From the NCBI RefSeq assembly GCF_052118925.1, contig NZ_JBQKGG010000006.1, positions 1 through 64,000 of the forward strand: a DNA stretch of 64,000 nt, written 5' to 3'. The translations under genes were made by a program, and so were the position numbers. Below, one piece after another: positions 41,222 to 49,876 of this stretch (positions are counted from its first letter, which is position 1; each line of letters starts with the position of its first letter). Source of the stretch: Lientehia sp934351765. Its GTDB lineage: Bacteria; Bacillota; Clostridia; Lachnospirales; Lachnospiraceae. The notes under the pieces were generated by a model. It had not been told where the DNA came from. It saw only the letters and a list, made by a program, of their open reading frames with translations, and did not search any database.

Positions 41222-41417
41222 GATATCCTTCCTTTCCTTCTGCCGGAGCACCTGTTCGTTCTCTTTTTCTTTCTATTCTCCGCAGTCACTGATCTGACTT
41301 TTTCTTTTTTTCTCCGCCATTATAGAAAAAAATCTGGTAAAAGTAAAGGATTTCCTTTATACTGGAAACAGAAAATCAGCCGGGGATCAGACCGGCTTTA
41401 TCAATGGAGGTATTCCC

Positions 41418-42521
41418 ATGTCAGGTTCTATCTATGGAAAACAGTTCTCCTTTGCCACCTGGGGCGAATCCCACGGAAAGGCACTGGGGGTCGTTGTGGA
41501 TGGCTGTCCGGCCGGACTTTCCCTTTCTGAAGGCGATATTCAGCCCTTTCTGGATCGCCGGAAACCGGGACAGAGCCGCTATACCACCGGCCGCGCCGAG
41601 GGAGATGCCGTTGAGATCCTTTCCGGCGTTTTTGAAGGAAAAACTACCGGGACTCCGATTTCCATGGTAATCTTTAACAAGGATCAGCGTTCTCATGATT
41701 ATTCCCAGATTGCTGCCTGCTACCGCCCCGGTCATGCCGACTATGGATTTGATGAAAAATACGGTTTTCGCGATTACCGCGGCGGCGGACGCTCCTCCGG
41801 TCGGGAAACGGCTGCCAGAGTTGCCGCCGGAGCCGTTGCCATAAAGATTCTTGCAGCTCTTGGAATTGAGGTTCACGCCTATGCGGAGGAGATCGGAGGA
41901 ATCGCCTGTGAACAGGTGGATCTTTCTGTCTGTGCCTCCAACCCATTCTGTATGCCGGATTCCAACGCTGCGGAACAGGTTCGTATTCTTGCCGACCAGA
42001 AGATCTCGGAACAGGATTCGGTTGGCGGCGTCGTTGCCTGCTGTGTGACCGGTATGCCTGTCGGCATCGGAGAACCGGTCTTTGACAAGCTGGATGCCTG
42101 CCTGGGGAAAGCACTGTTCTCCATCGGAGCTGTAAAAGGCGTGGAAATCGGTGATGGATTCGCTGCCGCAAAAAGCACCGGCTCTCAGAACAATGATCCC
42201 TTTCTTCCTGCCGCAGCACCGGGTGCACCATTAAAAAAAGCCTCCAATCATGCCGGAGGAATCCTGGGCGGTATGAGTGACGGATCAGACATTTTGATCC
42301 GTGCGGCCTTTAAACCTACCCCTTCGATTTCCCGCGTACAGCCAACCGTGAACCGAAACGGAGAAGCCGTTTCCATCTCCATCCACGGACGCCACGATCC
42401 CATGATCGTTCCCCGCGCCGTTGTGGTGGTGGAGGCTATGACTGCCGTTACCCTGGTGGATCTTCTGTTCGCCAACATGAGCGCCCGTATGGATAACCTC
42501 TGCCGGTTTTATCAAAAATAG
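41418..42521 (+). CDS. aroC: Chorismate synthase
   Basis: A 367-residue chorismate synthase, last step of the shikimate pathway (EPSP to chorismate, FMN-dependent). Signature regions: TWGESHGKALGVVVDGCPAG at the N-terminus, HADYGFDEKYGFRDYRGGGR in the middle (active-site His and Arg), RSSGRETAARVAAGA, and SDILIRAAFKPTPSI; the C-terminal HDPMIVPRAVVVVEAM contains the third signature. ATGGAGG precedes the ATG. It is monocistronic here, away from other aro genes, apart from a shikimate-dehydrogenase-like gene at 56 kb that is part of a catabolic operon. Confidence 0.97.
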   Translation: MSGSIYGKQFSFATWGESHGKALGVVVDGCPAGLSLSEGDIQPFLDRRKPGQSRYTTGRAEGDAVEILSGVFEGKTTGTPISMVIFNKDQRSHDYSQIAACYRPGHADYGFDEKYGFRDYRGGGRSSGRETAARVAAGAVAIKILAALGIEVHAYAEEIGGIACEQVDLSVCASNPFCMPDSNAAEQVRILADQKISEQDSVGGVVACCVTGMPVGIGEPVFDKLDACLGKALFSIGAVKGVEIGDGFAAAKSTGSQNNDPFLPAAAPGAPLKKASNHAGGILGGMSDGSDILIRAAFKPTPSISRVQPTVNRNGEAVSISIHGRHDPMIVPRAVVVVEAMTAVTLVDLLFANMSARMDNLCRFYQK

Positions 42522-42578
42522 GAGGGCGGATTTCTGGAAAATAATTTGACATTTTAAAAATTGTCCCGTTTGCAGACA

Positions 42579-42608
42579 GAGACTCCAGAACTGATGTCCT
42601 GGAGTCTC
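42579..42608. terminator. Bidirectional hairpin between aroC and the catabolic operon
   Basis: GAGACTCCAG (42579-42588) pairs exactly with CTGGAGTCTC (42599-42608) in the gap between two convergent genes. T-rich sequence on both sides is modest. Confidence 0.7.
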
Positions 42609-42643
42609 CGGCTGCTTTATTTCTGTTTAAATGCTGATTATGG

Positions 42644-43429
42644 CTATTTTGTTCCTACTGCTTCAGCTGCTTTTTTTGCGGTTTCCAACATTCCCCTGGA
42701 TCCAAGATAGATAAAATTGGAATCAAAGGACAGTGCAAGGAACGTAAATCCTTTTTCAATCGCATCTGACAAAATCTTTTCATCATTGGGAATTACATGC
42801 ATACCTGCTGCTTTTCCATGCTTTTTGCAGGATTCCCGCACCTTTACCATTGCAGCCGAAACAACTGGATTTGTAATGTCGCCCGGGAATCCATAGGAAC
42901 AGGAAAGATCAAACGGTCCCATGAAAATCCCATCGATTCCTTCTACCTCCAGAATCTCATCAATATTTTCCACAGCTTCTTTTGTCTCTACCATGACAAT
43001 TACCAGTGTCTCCTCATTCCCGGTGGCAATTGCTTCATTCAAGGTAATTCCATACCCGCAGTACGGGCCGGCTCCGGCCCCGCGGATTCCAAGCGGTGGA
43101 AACTTTGCCGCTTTTACGACCTCTCTCGCATCATCGGCAGTACGGATCATCGGCACAATCACGCCCATGGCTCCCGCATCAAGAATCCGCCGGATCGAAC
43201 ACATACTTTTATCAAATACGCGGGCAATCGGAACACAGCCCTGTGCCTTTACTGCGGTTGCCATATACGCAAAATCCTGAACAGAATGAGAAGCATGCTC
43301 CACATCCGCTGCGATCCAGTCAAATCCAGCTCTTGCCATCACCTCGGCTGCCCCTGCATTATTCAGGCTCTCCCAGCCGCCCAGTGACATTTTACCTTCT
43401 TTTAATAACTCTTTTGCTCGATTCCCCAT
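42644..43429 (-). CDS. HpcH/HpaI-family aldolase
   Basis: A 261-residue class II (metal-dependent) aldolase of the HpcH/HpaI/citrate-lyase fold: GFDWIAADVEHASHSVQDFA (metal-site region), GAMGVIVPMIRTADDARE, and MVETKEAVENIDEIL followed by GIDGIFMGPFDLSCSYG. It should cleave or form a 2-keto-3-deoxy acid, releasing pyruvate and an aldehyde. Last gene of the catabolic operon, 28 bases after the dehydrogenase, with GGGAGG upstream of the ATG. Full length for the family. Confidence 0.9.
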   Translation of the reverse strand: MGNRAKELLKEGKMSLGGWESLNNAGAAEVMARAGFDWIAADVEHASHSVQDFAYMATAVKAQGCVPIARVFDKSMCSIRRILDAGAMGVIVPMIRTADDAREVVKAAKFPPLGIRGAGAGPYCGYGITLNEAIATGNEETLVIVMVETKEAVENIDEILEVEGIDGIFMGPFDLSCSYGFPGDITNPVVSAAMVKVRESCKKHGKAAGMHVIPNDEKILSDAIEKGFTFLALSFDSNFIYLGSRGMLETAKKAAEAVGTK

Positions 43430-43456
43430 TTTTGTAAGCCTCCCCCACGCAAGCTT

Positions 43457-44413
43457 TTAATTCACAACATTTACCGGCGTTCCTGCCAGATACTGCTTTA
43501 AATTATTTACAGCAATATCCATCAGACGCTTTCTTGCCTCCTTCGGTGCCCAGGAAATATGAGGTGTAATAATACAATTCGGCGCCTTTAAAAGAACATT
43601 ATCTTCCCGGATCGGTTCGGTTGAAACCACATCCAGGCCGGCCGCACGTACCTTTCCGCTCTCCAGTGCCTCTGCCAGATCCTCTTCCACGATCAGGGGG
43701 CCTCTTGAATTATTCAGAATAATCACACCATCTTTCATTCTGGCAATGGTTTCCTTATTGATCATGCCTTCCGTAGACGGGAACAGCGGACAATGAAGTG
43801 CAATCACATCAGACTTCGCATACAGTTCATCCAGATCCGTATAACGGCTGGTCTCCGTAATCGCTCCATGCTTTCCATTCGTGTCATACGCCAGTACGTT
43901 CATGCCAAGCGCCTGTGCGATTTTTCCGGTTACCCGGCCGATCCGGCCATATCCGATGATTCCCATGGTCTTTCCACTCAGCTCCATGAGCGGATAATCC
44001 CAGAAACAAAAATCTTCACAGCTGCTCCATCTGCCCTCATGAACTGCCTGATTATGGTGACCGATATGATGGCAGATTTCAAGCAACAGTGCAATGGCAA
44101 ACTGACCGACGGCATCAGTTCCATACGTAGGAATGTTTGTTACCGGAATATTTCTTTCTGCCGCCGCTTTCACATCGACCACATTGTATCCGGTTGCCAG
44201 AACCCCAATGTAACGGATTCCCGGGCACTGTTCAAATACAGACGCCGGAATAGGAGTTTTGTTGGTAATTACAAGCTCTGCATCTCCAATTCTGGAAACC
44301 ACCTCTTCCGCCGCGGTTCTGTCATATACGGTAAGCTCTCCCAGAGCCTCAAAGCCTTCCCAGCTCAGATCCCCCGGGTTTTCTGTGTATCCGTCGAGCA
44401 CTACAATTTTCAT
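43457..44413 (-). CDS. D-2-hydroxyacid dehydrogenase
   Basis: A 318-residue NAD-dependent dehydrogenase of the D-isomer 2-hydroxyacid family. NAD site GKTMGIIGYGRIGRVTGKIA (GxGxxG), catalytic Arg in NNSRGPLIVEE, Glu in the later strand and the active-site His in CIITPHISWAPKEAR. AAAGGAG precedes ATG 44413 at about ten bases; the longer frame (to 44500) lies inside the aminotransferase. It interconverts a 2-keto acid and a D-2-hydroxy acid (hydroxypyruvate/glycerate-type). It overlaps the extended 3' end of the aminotransferase gene by 65 bases. Confidence 0.92.
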   Translation of the reverse strand: MKIVVLDGYTENPGDLSWEGFEALGELTVYDRTAAEEVVSRIGDAELVITNKTPIPASVFEQCPGIRYIGVLATGYNVVDVKAAAERNIPVTNIPTYGTDAVGQFAIALLLEICHHIGHHNQAVHEGRWSSCEDFCFWDYPLMELSGKTMGIIGYGRIGRVTGKIAQALGMNVLAYDTNGKHGAITETSRYTDLDELYAKSDVIALHCPLFPSTEGMINKETIARMKDGVIILNNSRGPLIVEEDLAEALESGKVRAAGLDVVSTEPIREDNVLLKAPNCIITPHISWAPKEARKRLMDIAVNNLKQYLAGTPVNVVN

Positions 44414-45641
44414 AAAGTGATTCTCCTTTCCCTGCTCCGGAAATCTCAGCCTGCTTTTTATTATAAGCCTCGATTCCCATTGCCAGCAGCTCCATTGCAC
44501 GGATCAGATCCTCCTGCTTCAGGACGTAGGCGATACGGATCTCATTATTGCCTTTTCCATTCGTCTTGTAGAAGCCGCCGCCAGGTGCAAACATGACAGT
44601 CTCTCCCTTGTCCTCAAACTCCTCCAGCAGCCAGATCTGGAACTTCTCCACATCATCCACCGGAAGGGCTGCCATCAGATAGAACGCTCCCTGAGGCTCT
44701 GCACATACCACTCCGGGGATCTTCCGGATCATCTCATAACAGGTATCCCTGCGCTTCTTATACTCTTCACGGACTGCCGCAAAGTATTCCGGACCGCACT
44801 CATACAGCTTTGCACTGGCGATCTGATCCAGGGTTGCCACCGACAGACGGCACTGAGCCATCTTCATCGCCTGACTCATCACCTCACGGTTTTTGGAGAT
44901 CAGGGCTCCGACACGGGCTCCGCATGCGGAAAACCGCTTCGATACGGAATCGATCAGCACCACATTCTCCTGTACATCTTCTAACTGCGCCATGGATGCC
45001 AGCGGCTCGTCTCCATATACAAACTCACGGTAAACTTCGTCGCCAATGATATAAAGATCATGGGCTTTTGCCACATCGGCGATTACACGCATCTCCTCAC
45101 GGCTCACTACCAGACCAGTCGGATTTCCGGGATTGGTCACCATGATGGCTCTTGTGTTCTCATTGATGCAGGCTTCGATCTTCTCGCGCTTTGCGTAACG
45201 GTAGCCTTCCTCCGGGGTCGTAGGGATCGGATGGATCACGCCGCCCGCCAGAGTGATCATGGTATTATAATTCGGATAAAACGGCTCCGGTATCAAAACC
45301 TCGCTGCCGGGATCCAGGATCACATTCATCAGGATCTGGAGTGCTTCGCTTCCACCTGTCGTGATCAGGATATCTTCTTCCTTCAGCCCTACGCCGATCT
45401 TCTCATAATAGTCCTGAACAGCCTTTACCATGACCGGAAGACCCGGTGACGGTGCATAGGCCAGGGTCGGCTTATGAAATTCATGAACTGCATCAAAGTA
45501 CATCTCCGGTGTTTTAATATCCGGCTGTCCGATGTTCAGATGATAAATCTTCTTCCCCGCATTCTCCGCCTTCACTGCATAAGGGTGAAACTTCCGCATG
45601 GGAGAAAGACCACATTTCTGGATCTTTTCCGAAATCTTCAT
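44349..45641 (-). CDS. Class I/II pyridoxal-phosphate aminotransferase
   Basis: A 430-residue PLP enzyme of the aspartate aminotransferase fold I: NIGQPDIKTP, NPGNPTGLVVSREEM, YIIGDEVYREFVY (Asp and Tyr for PLP) and the Schiff-base Lys in LIDSVSKRFSACGARVG. The C-terminus GKGNNEIRIAYVL contains the substrate-binding Arg. Family members are about 395 residues and end near AYNKKQ; here about 25 extra residues run on in frame through the ribosome binding site and start of the next gene, suggesting loss of a stop codon. ATG at 45641 follows AGAGGGG. Confidence 0.9.
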   Translation of the reverse strand: MKISEKIQKCGLSPMRKFHPYAVKAENAGKKIYHLNIGQPDIKTPEMYFDAVHEFHKPTLAYAPSPGLPVMVKAVQDYYEKIGVGLKEEDILITTGGSEALQILMNVILDPGSEVLIPEPFYPNYNTMITLAGGVIHPIPTTPEEGYRYAKREKIEACINENTRAIMVTNPGNPTGLVVSREEMRVIADVAKAHDLYIIGDEVYREFVYGDEPLASMAQLEDVQENVVLIDSVSKRFSACGARVGALISKNREVMSQAMKMAQCRLSVATLDQIASAKLYECGPEYFAAVREEYKKRRDTCYEMIRKIPGVVCAEPQGAFYLMAALPVDDVEKFQIWLLEEFEDKGETVMFAPGGGFYKTNGKGNNEIRIAYVLKQEDLIRAMELLAMGIEAYNKKQAEISGAGKGESLYENCSARRIHRKPGGSELGRL

Positions 45642-45674
45642 AATTATATTCCCCTCTTCTCTTTTTAAGCGCAT

Positions 45675-46700
45675 TTACTCCATAATGGTATAACGCGCTA
45701 CCTGGCCGATTCCATGGTTTGCCGCATAAAGCACGACCGCTCCGTCCTTCTCCACCACATGGATATTGGATGCACCAACCCCTTCATCAATGTCTGTGCT
45801 CTCCAGCAGGAATTCCCCTTTCCTGATCACCGGCCGGTAGATCCTTGTACACTTATCTTCTCCTCTGCTGCAGGAAATGATCAGCGGCTTCTCTCCGCAC
45901 ATTCCGCTCCAGATTGCATGGCCAAAATGAATGGGCTCATCTGCGATGCATTCCCAGTCCGCCGTTTTTTTCTTAAACACCTTCATATGATCTCCATGGA
46001 ACGGTGCGATGCATACCATCTCATCAATGCCGTCTCCGTCCACGTCAAACATACACAGGTCGCTGATGGCTTCTTCACTCAGCTTCCTGAATCCGGACTT
46101 TTCATCAATGACCCATACACCCTGCTCGCCACTGATCAGAATATAAGAACCACCCTGCTTCTCATATAAATACATCCCATGATTCTTGGTGATCCCCTGA
46201 ATCAGGGGCGTGATGCCCACAACCTTGAAATTCTCATCCAGATCATACTCGTATACCGAACCCGGCTGGGACCAGTCATCGATAAATGCCTTGTCCCGGC
46301 AGAGGGTCGCAGCGATGATCTTTCTCTTTCCGGGTGTTCCGGCAAGTGCGATCCGGTGTACAAACGGAATATCCGCTACCACCGATACCTCTGCCTGCAT
46401 CTTCGGGGATATTTCCCCCGAGATGCGGCAGCGAACCACCTGTGCTTTTCCGGAATCAAAGATCGGATAGAACTTCTGGATGGAAAGGAACTCTCCCTCA
46501 TGTTCCGGGATCGGGATAACTGCCATGACACCGCCTGCCAGGCCTTCGAGCTCGGAAACTGCCTTTGTTTCTGTATCGATCATGACGATCCCGCCGTCAC
46601 GTTCTTCCGAAGCACTGATGCAGTATTCTCTTCCATGATATTCCATCACCGTAATGCTGTAGCACATGGACAGAGCTGCAAGTTTTTCTTTCACTACCAT
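45675..46700 (-). CDS. Beta-propeller-like protein of unknown function (FG-GAP/VCBS type)
   Basis: A 341-residue protein with repeated beta-strand motifs and a calcium-loop-like DVDGDGIDEMVCIAPFHGDH (DxDxDG), as in FG-GAP/VCBS propellers. There is no signal peptide, so it is probably cytoplasmic, unlike many FG-GAP proteins. Repeated G-A-N-I-H and H-G-x-Y stretches suggest a six- or seven-bladed propeller. Its place between an isomerase and an aminotransferase gene suggests an enzyme such as a lactonase or epimerase in the same pathway, but no catalytic site can be assigned. Confidence 0.7.
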   Translation of the reverse strand: MVVKEKLAALSMCYSITVMEYHGREYCISASEERDGGIVMIDTETKAVSELEGLAGGVMAVIPIPEHEGEFLSIQKFYPIFDSGKAQVVRCRISGEISPKMQAEVSVVADIPFVHRIALAGTPGKRKIIAATLCRDKAFIDDWSQPGSVYEYDLDENFKVVGITPLIQGITKNHGMYLYEKQGGSYILISGEQGVWVIDEKSGFRKLSEEAISDLCMFDVDGDGIDEMVCIAPFHGDHMKVFKKKTADWECIADEPIHFGHAIWSGMCGEKPLIISCSRGEDKCTRIYRPVIRKGEFLLESTDIDEGVGASNIHVVEKDGAVVLYAANHGIGQVARYTIME

Positions 46701-46727
46701 GCCTAGTTACCTCTCTGTTTTCAAGCG

Positions 46728-47645
46728 TTACATTTCAGCAAGTTCAAAACATTTTGCCAGGAACTCTCTTGCATTCTTCTCTTTGTTCCAGAGATTGTCC
46801 CCGGGATGGCCGAGAACTTCTACTGCCACACATACGTGTTTAACACCTTCCGGCTTATCATAAGCTGCAATCTTTCTAAGGATCTGAGCGCCAACCTCAG
46901 GAGTCAGGAAGCCTTCTGTTTTCCAATCCGGAGCTTCTGCCACTTCCATGTGAAGATCGCCATAGCAGGGATGATTTACATCCGTGATTGCGTCACACAG
47001 ATGGAACTGACCGATAAACGGTGCTACATATTCAATAGAATGCATCAGATCGGTCTCACCAAGTGCCTCATGTGCGCTGTCCCAGTGAATGAATACATTC
47101 GGACAAGCCTCATGAATGGGAGCAAACCAGATGCTGGTTTCTTTCATCGGTCCAATGAGCTGTTTTTTGTAAGCATAGCGATCCAGAGGTTCAATGGTCA
47201 GGTTCATGCCAAGCCCCTTCACATAATTTGCCAGCTCAACCAGAGATTCCGCCATAACCTTCTTTGCCTCGGCACGCTTTTCATCGCCGGGATCATCACC
47301 GCTGGGAACGCCGAAGTGCATAATACCGATATCGGAAGCATGTCCGGCATATTCCTTGCAAAGTTCGATTGCTTCTCTTCTTCTGCTCTCGTCCAGATCA
47401 CATAAGGAAAGCTTCTTTTCCTTTACATAAGGTGTAACAAAGGTCGTTGCCGTTAAGCCATTCTCCTCCAACGTATTCCGAACATACATCTTACGGTACT
47501 TGTCTTTAAATGCGGGAAGCTCCACATTCTTATAAAATCCGCAGGAAGCGGCTTTCTTTAAAACTTCCAGCATTCTCTTCTCATCATCTCTGTAAGGCAT
47601 AAACATTTCAAGTAAATGTCCGGACGGTACAAGCTTCTGTGCCAT
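46728..47645 (-). CDS. Sugar phosphate isomerase/epimerase (AP endonuclease 2-like TIM barrel)
   Basis: A 305-residue xylose-isomerase-like TIM-barrel protein. Conserved metal-site elements include LTIEPLDRYAYKKQ (Glu), NVFIHWDSAHEALGE (Asp-x-x-His), QFHLCDAITDVNHPCYGD and VCVAVEVLG (last Glu). It probably isomerises or epimerises a sugar or keto acid, or dehydrates an inositol-type compound. AGGAGGG precedes the ATG. Middle gene of the catabolic operon. Confidence 0.85.
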   Translation of the reverse strand: MAQKLVPSGHLLEMFMPYRDDEKRMLEVLKKAASCGFYKNVELPAFKDKYRKMYVRNTLEENGLTATTFVTPYVKEKKLSLCDLDESRRREAIELCKEYAGHASDIGIMHFGVPSGDDPGDEKRAEAKKVMAESLVELANYVKGLGMNLTIEPLDRYAYKKQLIGPMKETSIWFAPIHEACPNVFIHWDSAHEALGETDLMHSIEYVAPFIGQFHLCDAITDVNHPCYGDLHMEVAEAPDWKTEGFLTPEVGAQILRKIAAYDKPEGVKHVCVAVEVLGHPGDNLWNKEKNAREFLAKCFELAEM

Positions 47646-47679
47646 AAGTAATCCCTCCTATTTATATACGAATGAATAA

Positions 47680-48441
47680 TTAAATCAGGAACGAGCTGCT
47701 GATTCCACCATCAACAACAAGATCAATTCCGGTAACGAACCGTGCTGCATCAGAAGCCAGGAAAGCGGCAGCCATTCCAAGATCCTTCGGCAGAGTAAAT
47801 CCTCTCATCGGAGTACGGTCTTCAATCTCTTTTAACCTCTCAGGAGTTTTCAGATTCGTATTCCGAAGCATATCGGTATATACAAATCCGGGGTTCAGGC
47901 TGTTTACACGGATGCCGTAAGGGCCAAGGTCTCTGGCAAGACTTCTCGCAAGACCTTTCATACCGCTCTTGCAGACGGTATATGCCTGAATCTCATGCAT
48001 ACCAAGAATTGCTGCCAGTGAAGAGATCAGGATAATCGATCCCTTCTTCCGCTCCTTCATATGTCTTGCCACTTCCTGGGATAACATGAACGGCGCTTTT
48101 GCCTGAGTCTCTACGATCTTGTCAAACTCTTCTGCCGTAAAGTCAAAGTAATCCTTCTTATTATTAATACCGGCACAGTTTACCAGGACATCAATCGGTG
48201 CATCATTCTCAAGCATCTGGATGAACTCAGCGTGCTTCTCAGTCTCCGTTACATCAAACTGATAGCAGGTACACTTGTCTCCAAGCTGCTTCTTTGCCTC
48301 GTCCAGCTTCTCCTGACGACGTCCGACAATGATCACATGTGCACCGGCGTCTGCCAGCTCAGTTGAGATAGCAAATCCAATACCAGTCGCACCGCCTGTT
48401 ACCAGCGCGGTTTTTCCTTCCAGTGAGATTTCTTTCAGCAT
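47680..48441 (-). CDS. Short-chain dehydrogenase/reductase
   Basis: A 253-residue classical SDR. The NAD(P) motif is LVTGGATGIGFAIS (TGxxxGxG), followed by NCAGIN, the active-site Ser (ILISSLAAILG), and the Y-x-x-x-K pair in AYTVCKSGMKG; NPGFVYTDM and a C-terminal VVDGGISSS complete the fold. The nearest functional groups are gluconate 5-dehydrogenase and glucose-1-dehydrogenase-like enzymes. It oxidises a hydroxyl group of the imported substrate. AAGGAGG precedes the ATG, 11 bases after livF. Confidence 0.9.
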   Translation of the reverse strand: MLKEISLEGKTALVTGGATGIGFAISTELADAGAHVIIVGRRQEKLDEAKKQLGDKCTCYQFDVTETEKHAEFIQMLENDAPIDVLVNCAGINNKKDYFDFTAEEFDKIVETQAKAPFMLSQEVARHMKERKKGSIILISSLAAILGMHEIQAYTVCKSGMKGLARSLARDLGPYGIRVNSLNPGFVYTDMLRNTNLKTPERLKEIEDRTPMRGFTLPKDLGMAAAFLASDAARFVTGIDLVVDGGISSSFLI

Positions 48442-48452
48442 ATATGACCTCC

Positions 48453-49160
48453 TTAATCAATACCAAGATATACTCTTTGTACCTGATCATCATTCATCAG
48501 TTCCTGAGCAGTTCCTTCAATTACCGTCTTACCATCAGAAATTACATACGCATAATCCGAAAATGCAAGTGTCTTCTCGGCATTCTGCTCAATGATAACG
48601 ATCGTCACACCCATCTTATTGATGGTCTTAATAAACTCGAAGATCTCATCTACCAGCTTGGGCATGATACCAAGAGACGGCTCGTCAAGGATTAGAAGCT
48701 TCGGATCACACATCAGAGCCCGGCCGATTGCGACCATCTGCTGTTCACCACCGGACATGGTTCCTGCAAGCTGTGTCTTTCGTTCTGCCAGAATCGGGAA
48801 GATGTCATAAATAACATCCAGCTTTTCCTTGATCTTATTCTTATCTTTAATCGTATAAGCGCCCATCATCAGGTTGTCATAGATCGAAAGCTTCGGAAAC
48901 AGATGACGTCCTTCGGGAACCATGCTGATTCCCTTTGCAGCCATCTTATGAGAAGGGGTTCCAATCAGATTCTCTCCCTGGTAGGTGATACTTCCAGACA
49001 TTGCAGGTAAAATTCCCATAACCGTCTTTAACGTTGTCGTTTTACCAGCTCCGTTGGAACCAAGGATTGCGACTACCTGGCCCTCTTCCACTTTAAAGGA
49101 TACGCCATGGATCGCGGGCATTTTTGAATATCCTGAAACCAGATCTTTAACGACCAGCAT
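48453..49160 (-). CDS. livF: Branched-chain amino acid type ABC transporter ATPase LivF
   Basis: A 235-residue ATPase. Walker A LGSNGAGKTTTLK, signature TMSGGEQQMVAIGRAL, Walker B LLILDEPSLGI, and VVIIEQNAEKTLAF with the LivF-type switch Gln/Asn region. The frame opens at 49250, but ATG at 49160 with GGAGGTGG is the real start and overlaps livG by 14 bases. With LivG it powers the importer. Confidence 0.93.
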   Translation of the reverse strand: MLVVKDLVSGYSKMPAIHGVSFKVEEGQVVAILGSNGAGKTTTLKTVMGILPAMSGSITYQGENLIGTPSHKMAAKGISMVPEGRHLFPKLSIYDNLMMGAYTIKDKNKIKEKLDVIYDIFPILAERKTQLAGTMSGGEQQMVAIGRALMCDPKLLILDEPSLGIMPKLVDEIFEFIKTINKMGVTIVIIEQNAEKTLAFSDYAYVISDGKTVIEGTAQELMNDDQVQRVYLGID

Positions 49161-49875
49161 TATGTCCACCTCCCAAGTATGCATTGATAACTGCAGGATC
49201 ATTAGTAACCTCTTCCGGAGAACCTTCCATAAGCTTCTTACCGGAAACAATTACAACAACCTTCGTTGAAACGCTCATAACTACCTTCATAACATGCTCG
49301 ATCATCAGAATGGTAATGCCCTTGGCATTAATATTCCGAATCAGCTCGATCGCATCGTCACGCTCTACACCGTTCAGACCGGCCATTACCTCGTCCAGCA
49401 GAAGGATCTTTGGTTCTCCTGCCAGTGCTCTCGCGATTTCAAGTCTCTTTTTCTGCATAACGTTCAGACCGGACGCCAGCTTGTCACCGAGGCTGCTCAG
49501 ACCACAGAACTCTGCGATCTCTTCCGCAAATTCCATGGCATCCTTTACCTTGGGACGCTTTGCCAGCGCACCAACCATGATATTTTCCATTACGGTCATA
49601 TCCTCCAGTGCCTGGGGAATCTGATATGTACGTCCCATACCCAAAAGACACGCCTGATATGCCCGCATCTTTGTAATGTCTTTTCCGTTGAAGATGATCT
49701 GGCCGGATGTCAGGTCATGGGTCCGGCTGATGGAATTGAACAACGTGGTCTTTCCTGCACCGTTTGGTCCTACAACACCAACGATGGTTCCTTCTTCTAC
49801 ATCAAAGGTTACATCCTCATTGGCCTTCAGGCCGCCGAATGCCTTTGTTGCATGTTTGATCTCAAGCAAAGCCAT
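49147..49875 (-). CDS. livG: Branched-chain amino acid type ABC transporter ATPase LivG
   Basis: A 242-residue ATPase: Walker A VGPNGAGKTTLFN, the LivG-typical GMGRTYQIPQALEDMTVMEN, Walker B ILLLDEVMAGLNG and MIEHVMKV. The usual LSGGQ signature is altered to ASGLNVMQKKRLEIARAL, which is within the range seen in LivG proteins that have LS(Y/F)GxQR... here it is unusual. It is 1 base after livM in the same operon and pairs with LivF. Confidence 0.9.
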   Translation of the reverse strand: MALLEIKHATKAFGGLKANEDVTFDVEEGTIVGVVGPNGAGKTTLFNSISRTHDLTSGQIIFNGKDITKMRAYQACLLGMGRTYQIPQALEDMTVMENIMVGALAKRPKVKDAMEFAEEIAEFCGLSSLGDKLASGLNVMQKKRLEIARALAGEPKILLLDEVMAGLNGVERDDAIELIRNINAKGITILMIEHVMKVVMSVSTKVVVIVSGKKLMEGSPEEVTNDPAVINAYLGGGHNAGR

Positions 49876-49876
49876 A

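Noticed and set aside
41418..42521. aroC and the shikimate-dehydrogenase-like gene as parts of one biosynthetic set
   Set aside because: They are 14 kb apart, on opposite strands, and the dehydrogenase-like gene lies in a LacI-controlled catabolic operon with an altered substrate motif.
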